Assembly: GCA_030549495.1 (NCBI GenBank)
Contig: JAUIRK010000960.1
Coordinates: forward strand, 211,001-275,000
Direction of reading: 5' to 3'
DNA from: Nectonema munidae
Taxonomy: Eukaryota > Nematomorpha > Nectonematoida > Nectonematidae
Length of the DNA stretch: 64,000 nucleotides
In this document: in pieces, positions 55,798 through 64,000 of the stretch
Layout: every line of letters starts with the position of its first letter
Position numbering within the stretch: the stretch's first letter is position 1
The notes under the pieces: generated by a model
Seen by the model: the letters and a program-made list of their open reading frames with translations, nothing else
Told to the model about the DNA's origin: nothing
Database searches by the model: none
Program-made: the position numbers and the translations under genes

Positions 55798-56372
55798 TAA
55801 CCTAAGGGACGCGCCCCCTTAGGAGGGCGTCAGTAACTTCTAATAAAATTAAAAAAATCTGAAAAGTGAGCAAATATTAAGAATTGAAACAAATGCATAA
55901 ATACCACTTCGTCATTATTTATTTACAATCTGCTAATCTATTTCTGTATTGAATAACATATTCGGAGTCAAATATCTTTCTGTCTTACCCTTTAGTCTCA
56001 AATCAGGCTCGTCGGATTCTAACTATGTTAGGATTCACGCATCTTTGTGAGGCTGCTTTTTCAATGCTTATTGCTATATCAAGAATAAGTATAGAAACAG
56101 GCTTAATGTTGAAAGCGATTTACGTTGTGCACTCTCTGGTATTCAACCACGCATAAAAGACTTAGTTCGTAAGAAGCAATGTCAAATATATATTACTAAT
56201 AATTACTAAAAAGTTATATCACTATCTCACTAATTTATATTCATTGTTAAATAAAAAGAATATATATTAAAAACATTTTTTATTTTTCTGTAAAATTTAG
56301 AAGGGAATTTTATTTGTAGAGATAGGTTTGCTCTTATAGGGGGCGTGATGGTAAAAAGGTTGAGAGGCACTG
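55798..56372 (+). mobile_element. hAT element, internally deleted (SCAND3/ZBED-like)
   Basis: Ends cagtggttcctaacctaagg and, inverted, cagtgcctctcaaccttttt; near-perfect 8-bp duplication atttatag / ctttatag (55790-55797, 56373-56380). The plus strand at 56020-56200 keeps the dimerisation region in broken frames: LCEAAFSMLIAI, then NKYRNRLNVE-like and LRCALSGIQPRIKDLVRKK. Everything 5' of this is lost. Confidence 0.82.
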
Positions 56373-56380
56373 CTTTATAG

Positions 56381-57271
56381 AGATCAATTTTAGCTATATT
56401 CCTTTGATATGCATGGTTCCACATCTAAATGTAAGGTTAAAATAAAGTTTGGGTCTGATATTACCTCATGTTCTATATCTAGTTGTAAGTGCTTTATTTT
56501 TCACTATAAAATGCATCATTCAAGGAATAAAGCTTACTGTTTTCTCTTCATTTTTAGTCCATTTGATTTTGATTGAATATATTTTGAAGAATTTTTTAAA
56601 TAAAAGTTCGAAAATTAACTCAATGACATATGTATTGAAAAAAGATACATTTAAAGAAACCACCATCAAAATTAATATATGCTTTGAAATAATTCTGTCA
56701 CTTTTTAATTTAAATTGTGTGCATTTGCAGGATAATTTTTTCTACCTTTAGCAATCTGAGTCCTAATCTTGTACATAAGTGAAATAATTTTCTTTATCGT
56801 ACAATGAATAAGCATAATCGCTGTCAGTTTATACCAAGCAAATATCTCTGCAAATATATTAATAATCTATACATCATGTCTTGCAAATGACATCGGTAAA
56901 AGTTCAAGTGGTGCAAATGAAATTAGTGCAATTCTAAGTGGTGCAGATGATTGGGAAGAACCCACAAATAGCCATCTTGATTGCCTCTACTCATGTACAA
57001 CACTAGTTTGTTATGTTTCATCAAAACTTGAGTTTAATATAATCCCTCTGCATTTTCTAGTATGTTTCTTATATTAAATTCAGTACAATAAACTTGATTA
57101 AGTGTAAATTTTTTGCTTTGCCTTAATCTCATATATTGTATACATCCATATTCATAACAATTTTTAATCCCGTTAAGCTTCTTTGTAAGCTTGGAAACGA
57201 TTTTACACTATCACCATCTTCTTTAATACTTACAAAGCCTTTGTATAATAATGCACTTTTCTATGACATAG
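56381..57271. other. AT-rich, possibly intronic
   Basis: Hydrophobic AT-rich frame at 56449-56751 (VLYLVVSALFFTIKCIIQGI) with a donor-like GTAAGT at 56482; too AT-rich to call. Confidence 0.25.
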
Positions 57272-57306
57272 GAGATGAAGATGTGGATGTCGACGATGAT
57301 AAATGA
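57272..57306 (+). CDS. Candidate terminal exon, acidic C-terminal tail
   Basis: After ttttctatgacatag the frame reads DEDVDVDDDK and TGA (57304-57306), entering with two bases to complete a codon (x-GA). An all-acidic tail of this kind ends many chaperone, histone-binding and ribosomal proteins. Phase does not match the second kinesin exon. No upstream partner identified. Confidence 0.3.
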
Positions 57307-59582
57307 ATCGTACTTGATAAAATTGGTTAATTTATTCGTTTTAATTTTCTCTTTTTAATATTTTAATCAGTGGACACAAAGCCTCAAAACATACTTATTG
57401 ATTTCATTTTTTATATTCAATAATTTTACGTGTGTCTTGGCTTGAAGTTGTATACGTATAAGTAAAAAAGATAATACTCCCAAACAACTAATGGAGTGTA
57501 ATTCTTTTTCTATACCACTTAATAATATTCGTCAAATATCAACATCTGTTCTTATACGATTAAATTTTTTTTGTCAACGTAGCAGTTCTAATATATAGAA
57601 ATACTTCTTTACTAAGAAGTTTTGGTTTGGTGGTATCTGATCGAAATAAGACTAATCATGTAATGTACATTTGTTGAAAGATGAGCTATTGGTCGAATCT
57701 AATTTTTTTTTATTTGTTCGTTGCCCGTATTCAAGTGATGAATAAATGGGCGTTGTGATAAACTTTTTTTTGACGTTACATAAAATGCTAAAAATCGTAA
57801 TTTGTATTTTTTTTTAAGTAATAATATCAGTTTGTTATGAATATAGACAATTCTTGTATTAGCTGCTACTTCAAATTAGTATGAATAAATTGCAATACTT
57901 GCGAAAAATATTAGGTATTAAATATTACCATATATCTCTGAAAACAAGTTGTGTTTTTTTATTGAAATCTAACATGAAATTATTACCTTGACAAAAGATC
58001 AAACCTGTGCTGAAAATTTGGTTGTGAAGACCTATGTTTTTGATCTCGAATTATAATAATCGAATTAAACAAATTTCTGAATATTTTCGTTCAAATTTAC
58101 CTCTTTCTTATAATCGACTTATATTTCAATTATATACCATAGTCAAATCACAAAATTCATCATATTTTTTGTCAGAAAAAGTCATAAAACTTGCAAAATT
58201 ACAGTTTCAAATCATATATTCCAATTACTTAATATTTTTTTAATTAAATTTGGAATTAGAAAACGTATTCAAAAAGTTTATTTTTTTATCATATCAACTG
58301 AACAATATACAGGGTGTCGTTTTTATATTCTTCAAATTAAATCATTTGAAAGTTTAACTACTAAAAATATTAATACGTTTTCCCAACTCTTAAGTGTAAC
58401 TAAATAATTATTAAAAAAATTACTTACAAATTAGTAAAGGCTCTTGTCTAAAAATCCACTAATGAATTAGTAAAGTTTAACAGTTTGAAAATGTAACCTA
58501 CCAGAAAAATTGGTTAAAAGTTGAACTCAAATATTAAATATGGATTTGACTTTTGCTAAAATTAATAAAGTAGTTATTTCAAAATAAATTATAAAGATAA
58601 AAAAAACTAGAAATACTACTAATAATCTTAACTGTCGTACAAATGATTACATCTCAGTTAAATTTTATTATTTTTAACTCAATAGAGAGTTCAGTAAAAT
58701 TACTAGAAATCAAGTTAAGTTAAGTATTGTTTGTGACGTTTTCACCCATCCTTTAGAATATCGTAGTCTCACACACTGAAGGCTGAATCCAGGATCTACC
58801 TGGACTTTCCATCCAACTAAAAGCCTAATACCGGCCCTCGTTACTGCATACCTATACCTTGATATATATTATTTTACAAGAATATAGTTTTCAAATATAT
58901 GAATATAGCTAAGTTATTGATACTATCCTAACGCGAACGCTCCCAAAGCGTGAAACAATCTTAATATCTAGTGATAGCTTGATTACTAACAAAGTTAGAA
59001 TCAGGTGGCCAGACTACCTAACCGTAAAAACCTTTCAATTCTTTAGAAGAGAAAAATCAGGATAAAAAACCAGCACATCGGAATGTAGCTTGTTCCTAAA
59101 TAAAAGATATGTTTATTAATGAGATATGCTAAAAAACGAAATTAGGATTATTAATATATAATATTTAGTATATGTTATATAAGTTAAAAATATAGACAAT
59201 TTTAGGGCATATGATAGATTAGGAAAAACTACGCTTGGAATATGACTCTGTCCTATATATACATGATATGAGTATATAAGTTACGTCTAGAATACGATTT
59301 TAGAAATATATTTTGAAAATGAAACTAAATATATTGAAAAAATTCATTTGAAAAGTTATGAAACACGCTAATTGATTAAATGAACAATCTTCATAATACT
59401 TTTTTTCTAAAATTAAAGTTCTTTAACGTTTTGTTGTAAGAATATCTCTAAAAAACAAAATTGAAAATATGAAAATTCATTATTTAAAAATTATCTTCAC
59501 ATTTATCGGCATCTAAATCTATCTTTATATACTTGAAATGAGGCCTTCTCTATATCTTAATGAGTGCATAATGTGTTTGTAA
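57307..59582. other. AT-rich stretch with a degenerate SINE
   Basis: 58735-58855 resembles an eroded minus-strand tRNA-SINE (gtgacgttttcaccc, gaaggctgaatcca, aaaagcctaat). Otherwise nothing. Confidence 0.35.
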
Positions 59583-59720
59583 TTAACCGGTTATCGACCA
59601 CAGTCGACATATGTCGACTTTACAAAAATATGAATCGTCTGCTTTTATCAATGTTAATACAAATCTTCTTTCTGCTTTACATTAGATATCGTCTGATTAT
59701 TCTGGTCGATAACGGGTTAA
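59583..59720. mobile_element. TTAA MITE (piggyBac-type), 138 bp
   Basis: TTAA lies at both ends; inverted ends ttaaccggttatcgaccac and ttaacccgttatcgaccag. The palindromic gtcgacatatgtcgac lies near the left end, followed by cagacgat-type motifs. Best preserved copy of the family. Confidence 0.9.
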
Positions 59721-60930
59721 TTCACATCTTCTAACTTTAAAGAAAATATTGAATTCTCCGTCTAGTGTTTTATTTACTCTCTGTAAAAATTGCACAATTA
59801 GTATCCGCAATGAAGCTACTAATCCAAAGAACAACTTTACTAATCGAATTAGTAAGTGATTCTAATTTTTTCTCATTTTAGCATGATGTATCTTTTTTGA
59901 AAAAATAGACAAAATGATATGAAATTTATTCCTTTTCAAAATGATGAAACTTATGGAATGGTGATTGTGGAAGGGAGAATCTTTTTCAAAAAATTTTTAC
60001 GCTTAGTGTGGAAAATAATATTCTAAAGATATTAAGAATGTATACCAATTAAAATCTTTAGAAATTTAGGCCTCTTCAAACGAATTTAAAACTTTTTATC
60101 ATCTGATAAAAAATGATTATAAATCTATCCATATATTATTAAAGACAATATCATCTCGGGATCTTCAACCAAGCAAAACATCTATCCTCTAAATTCCGTT
60201 ATAAACATGGCACGCAAGTTTATTCATCCATATAATAACCTAAAACTTTCAGAATTCTTCTAACTCAACAAACTTTAGCATAGTTCTTTTTTTTATAGTA
60301 ATTAATATAATGGGGGAAAGTTCAATTTTTCATCATTTTTATTTTAACATATTTTACTCGCTCCTCCAATCACCTTCGTATTGACCTCTGATGTTAAAGA
60401 CATTGTGCCTGAGGTTTACTACAGACTGGCGAAAATGTAAACGAAAAAACAGACTTTTCAACTTTTGTATAAAACTGATTTCATATATTGAATTTTGATT
60501 TATTTATTTCGAGGGATATAATTTTTAATTACAGAAATATTATTTGGGAGGGGCTCGTGGATTACTTATCAACTCCTCTAAAATCTTTCAATATATATTT
60601 TATATAGTAGTTTTATTCTTATATTCTTATGCAAGCTCTTCTAAATTCATTTTCACCCCCTATACCCGTTTACTAAACTTATTCCTTTGTGTATACTATG
60701 AAAGCTATCTCACAGATGTCAAGATAATATTATCTAGCTTTATAAATCGATTTTCATAACAAAAGAAAAGAATTACAAATTTTGATAACTATCTCTTTTG
60801 CTTGCATATCAGCAATTTAATCGTCTTTTCTATTGAATGAATAGTAAAAATCGTATATAAAATGTACATAAAGTTCTTAAGAAAACGATCAAAGCTATGT
60901 TTAATCTATATTTATGCCCCTTTATTATAG
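59721..60930. other. AT-rich, with two possible exons
   Basis: 60541-60759 follows the acceptor ttttaattacag and codes for a membrane-like peptide (YYLGGARGLLINSSKIFQYI, FYIVVLFLYSYASSS). 60360-60440 has a short coding-like frame (LAPPITFVLTSDVKDIVPEV, YYRLAKM). Either could belong to the membrane-protein gene downstream. Confidence 0.3.
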
Positions 60931-61078
60931 TTTTTATATGTTTAAAAAGGGTTTCACCCTTTGTTACGTCTAAAATAGGTTTTGAGTATATCATATTTTC
61001 TGCCTATATTTCAATGTGGAGTATGAGTGGAAAATGTGTATTTTTGCCAAAGAATTCGTCAGATAAGTCGAAGTGCAC
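60931..61078 (+). CDS. Candidate exon with membrane segment
   Basis: It follows the strong acceptor tttatgcccctttattatag. The frame reads FICLKRVSPFVTSKIGFEYI, IFSAYISMWSMSGKCVFLPK, with one likely membrane-spanning stretch. The donor is uncertain (GTATGA at 61020 or GTGCAC at 61073). A LINE tail begins at 61081, immediately after. It may be an internal exon of the gene ending at 63473. Confidence 0.3.
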
Positions 61079-61080
61079 CC

Positions 61081-61160
61081 TTCTTCTTCTTCTTCTTCTT
61101 CTTCTAGACCTTGTCCCCAAGTTGGGGGTCGGTGGCCATGATCGAAAAGCCAGGGGTAGA
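61081..61160 (-). mobile_element. LINE or SINE 3' end with (GAA)n tail
   Basis: On the minus strand: catggccaccgaccccca, acttggggacaaggtctaga, then (GAA)n at 61105-61081. This conserved 3' end plus triplet tail marks a truncated non-LTR element; the source family is not identified. Confidence 0.55.
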
Positions 61161-62381
61161 ATTTTGAAAATAGATTTTTTGATTAAATTAGAACCCAAAA
61201 TTATCAAATAATTAAATAAGCTAAAAACCTATGAATGGTTTAAAGAGCTAATGTTTTCACCGTTGTTATAATAACAACACTCTATTCTTGTATGCAAATT
61301 CATTTCTGTATCTTTTGCTTCTTTTAACTCTTTTAGGACTAGTTGGACACCAGTGTTGCAAACAAATCAAATTCTCTTCCGCAAGCGTTAAAATTACAGA
61401 AACACAATTAAACATTAGCCCTATTAAATTTTGATAAATAGTAAAATAAAATGAACATCTTTTTTTTTTAAAATTCTTAGATAAATCGAGACTGGCTACT
61501 GGTTGGGAAAAATATCGACTTAATAGGATACACCAAACAGTATGTAATTTGGCTAAAAATCTCTATACCGATTGGTATTGAAAGTTTGTTATTTTACCTA
61601 GTGGACTTTTAACGAGTTGTCCTTTCTATGAATGATCTCTACCTTTTTATATGAGTTGTGTGGTAATCAGTTGTAGTATTTGACTCATATTTCTGATTCA
61701 AATAATTCAAAAAGGAGTACAACAGGCTTATAATTCGATTTTCTCCAAGATAAAAAATTTTATTTTTATTGTCATTCTCCATTTTATTCATGTACTATGT
61801 ATGTATCAAATTCATTTATGGTACATTTTGAAAAATCGTTAAAATGATTAATTTGCTGAAATAGCATCATTTTCGAAAATGTTTTCAGCCATTTAGTTTT
61901 TTGTAAAATTTCTTTTACCATTAAAGTCTCGTAATCATTTTTTGATAACAATGCACCATCGAATATTTTTGATTTAAAATTGAAGTAGGTTGATATTTAG
62001 AGGTAATTATTTTTTTAATATCTATTTTTTTATCGAGATTTTTTAATTAGTTTTAAAAAAAACAGGAATAGATATATCTAATATATAGATTTTATTTTGC
62101 GAGTTATTATTAACTCTATACGTTATTTTATTTTTCTTTTTCTTTCTATTTTTTCATGATCCTGTTTATAAAATATATCAATATAATTTTTAATAGTTAA
62201 AAAAAGTCCTTAAAGATACCTAAACTCACTTAAATATAATTTTAAGTGAACAATTGTGACTGGTAATGTTTTAATTCTGGGTTTGCCCCGATAATAATAT
62301 AACGATATCCTTAATTTTATTATTAATTCAGAATATTTTATGGAAACTGATTTCTACATAAAACAATCATATTTTTTCCAG
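61161..62381. other. AT-rich, presumably intron
   Basis: A TTAA-MITE-like scrap (aactcttttaggactagttg) lies at 61325. Otherwise nothing. It ends at the acceptor attttttccag. Confidence 0.35.
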
Positions 62382-63473
62382 TTTTATATTTTTTATTTGT
62401 TTTTAAAATTTTTATCATTTAATTTTTCTTCAAATAAATTAATTTTTGAATTTAACTGGTTTTACAACTGTTTTCTATCTATTATACATGTTAAATTATC
62501 TTTAAAAACTTATAAACACATTCGATTGCCACTTGAGGTGAGTTTTTTCTGATAATTATTTCGTAACCCATTAACAACCAGAATAATCAGACGATATCAT
62601 AATGTAAAGCAGAAGATTTGTATTAAAACGCATTAATAAATGCAGACGATTTTATTTTTGTAAAGTCGACATATGTCGCCTGTGGTCGATAACCGGTAGA
62701 TACTTGACTCAATCAAGTAAATTGGTTAATTTATCACAACTTTATTGTATATTTACTATATCTAAAACACGCCAGAATATAACATCGTTCACTCACTACA
62801 ATCATCATATATTTATAGTAATTTTTATATTTTAGGATAAAAGACAGCTCAAAGGTAAACTTTTGCAATATTATTTAAATATACTCTTATATAATGTGAT
62901 GTAAAAAGTTTGTACATCTAACCATTTTAAGATGATACCTTATTATAAATAAGTTTAGATAATAACCTCTGTTCTTTCAAATAATACTGTCTACATATTG
63001 AGGGGTTGCCTAGTTTTTAGCAATCGAATTCTGCATTACTTTATGCGATATATGCATTTATAACAGGTTATTCTTTATGGTAGACAAAGTTATATGAGAG
63101 TTACATCTTAATCAAGTCCTTTAACTTAGATATAGTTTCTACTCTATCATATCTAAGGATCTCTTGACTATCAGTTATATGATTGATTATTGAATAATAT
63201 TTTCTTTCATCTGTTCATTAGCTTGCAAGTTTTTTACAAGTAAATTCAAAAAATCTTGAGATATTGAGAATTCTAGAAATAATAACTATTTTATACTATC
63301 ATTATTCATTACAAAATGTTAGCTAATAAACAAAATAGAAAATAAATGGACTAAATTTAAAAAATAATATTTTTGAATTCCATGCTCCAAATTAAATAAA
63401 TAAGGAAATAGAGAAAGTAACTTTAGAAGATGAGCCGGTCAGTCAGTTGCTTGAAGAATCCAACCAAAATTAG
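62382..63473 (+). CDS. Unidentified membrane protein, last three coding exons
   Basis: Exons 62382-62537, 62836-62854 (19 nt) and 63427-63473 have AG acceptors (ttttttccag, atattttag, aactttag) and GT donors (GAG|GTGAGT, AAG|GTAAAC). The phases 0, 1 agree and the joined frame ends at TAG (63471-63473). It reads FYIFYLFLKFLSFNFSS, NKLIFEFNWFYNCFLSIIHV, KLSLKTYKHIRLPLEDKRQL, KEDEPVSQLLEESNQN: one or two membrane segments followed by a hydrophilic, probably cytosolic tail. Upstream candidates are at 60541 and 60931. The first intron contains a TTAA MITE (62563-62699). Family not recognised. Confidence 0.5.
62563..62699. mobile_element. TTAA MITE (piggyBac-type), intronic copy
   Basis: The inverse of the 59583 element with about 85-90% identity (accagaataatcagacgata, tgtaaagcagaag, gtcgacatatgtcg). 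The terminal TTAAs have mutated to gtaa and gtag. It lies in the intron between two exons of the membrane-protein gene. Confidence 0.85.
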
Positions 63474-64000
63474 CATTATAATTATAAATATGTTCTTTCT
63501 CCGTTCCGAAGCTGGCTTAAATTGCTGAGCCACGCTGTTTATATACATATGAAGTCCTTGATTCGATTACCCAATGTGACGACATCTTTTTCTCTGGGTT
63601 CACAAGAAGTTTTATTGCAAATGAATCCCTTTTCTTTATAAAAGTTTGATACATGCAAGTAGTAGCGTATTCAGTGAGGAGGGGGTGCATTGGGCCATAG
63701 CCCCCTTTCTTAAAATGAAGTATCAATCTTTTATATTGGTTTGCCTTCCAGTTTATTTGAAATAGTTTTTTTTATAAATAGAAGTAGTATATTAGAAATT
63801 CAATGTAATAGGAATTACTTTTTAAAAGTCCAGCGTAGTTGTGATAATTATTTTTAAAAGCCCCCCTCCAATTACTAAATAAATATACTACTAGATCATT
63901 ATTCATTGTTTATATATAATCTCTTGTTGGTATCACGGGATTTATGATATCCTGATCTAGTGAAGGTTATTTAACAATAATATGGAACAAAAGGTGCAAC
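63474..64000. other. Non-coding end of the window
   Basis: A G/C-rich scrap at 63660-63715 (gaggagggggtgcattgggc) and agcccccctccaatt at 63860 may be ends of a small MITE; no target duplicate found. Near 63560 gattcgattac weakly resembles a tRNA B box. Confidence 0.3.

Noticed and set aside
56449-56751. 100-codon membrane-like frame
   Set aside because: Starts at a non-ATG codon and is dominated by A/T-rich codons (Phe, Leu, Ile, Lys, Asn); hydrophobicity is expected from T-rich DNA alone.
52155-57306. Joining the kinesin exon 2 to the acidic exon at 57272 as one short gene
   Set aside because: Exon 2 ends with two bases of a codon while the acidic exon needs one base before it; the phases disagree.

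Overview
The window looks like AT-rich, repeat-dense nuclear DNA of an invertebrate, probably an arthropod. A parasitic or free-living copepod such as a sea louse is a reasonable guess, but nothing here proves it. The grounds are hAT, Tigger and piggyBac-type DNA transposons, non-LTR retrotransposon tails, a tRNA-derived SINE family, and short exons bounded by GT/AG splice signals. No rRNA, CRISPR or prokaryote-like operon is present. Most open reading frames are transposase debris or chance frames in A/T-rich DNA.

Host genes are small and scattered, all apparently on the + strand, and recognised by splice signals plus phase agreement. (1) Four phase-matched short exons at 6298-7003 end a 70-codon reading frame of unknown function. 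(2) Three more exons at 8033-8352 behave the same way. (3) At 12171-12330 there is a signal-peptide exon with a Gly-Lys-Arg amidation/cleavage site, a candidate neuropeptide precursor; its next exon lies at 14877 or 13247. (4) A kinesin motor-domain start lies at 47140-47200 and continues at 52155-52239 across a 4.95 kb intron full of mobile elements. (5) Exons of a membrane protein lie at 62382-63473. Weaker single exons are at 29848, 36299, 45054, 57272 and 60931.

Mobile elements by region. 1-1126: end of a BED-finger hAT. 2502-3240: 739-bp hAT MITE. 3409-6176: complete but decayed KIAA1586-like hAT. 15773-18203: an element with 120-bp CACTGGTCAAC ends, a TAA target duplication and a nearly intact 540-codon DDE-like transposase, the most interesting element in the window. 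18297-19442: internally deleted hAT. 21920-23530: hAT, followed by a LINE tail. 24797-25673: hAT remnant. 26055-26266: hAT MITE. 31413-31976: MITE built of TTCATCG repeats. 32250-35010: two hATs. 37103-37268: LINE tail. 38076-39040: hAT-like. 40754-43228: Tigger. 43215-44560: retroelement fragments split by a hAT MITE. 45930-46960 and 52720-53640: LINE reverse transcriptase debris. 48046-48522: hAT MITE with a TTAA MITE nested inside. 48998-51524: 2.5 kb hAT-like element. 55798-56372: hAT. TTAA-flanked short elements and tRNA-type SINEs are dispersed throughout.

The picture is of a few real genes with long introns that have absorbed many hAT and TTAA-type insertions. Several insertions still carry exact target-site duplications. 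Others are nested or eroded, so activity spanned a long time.
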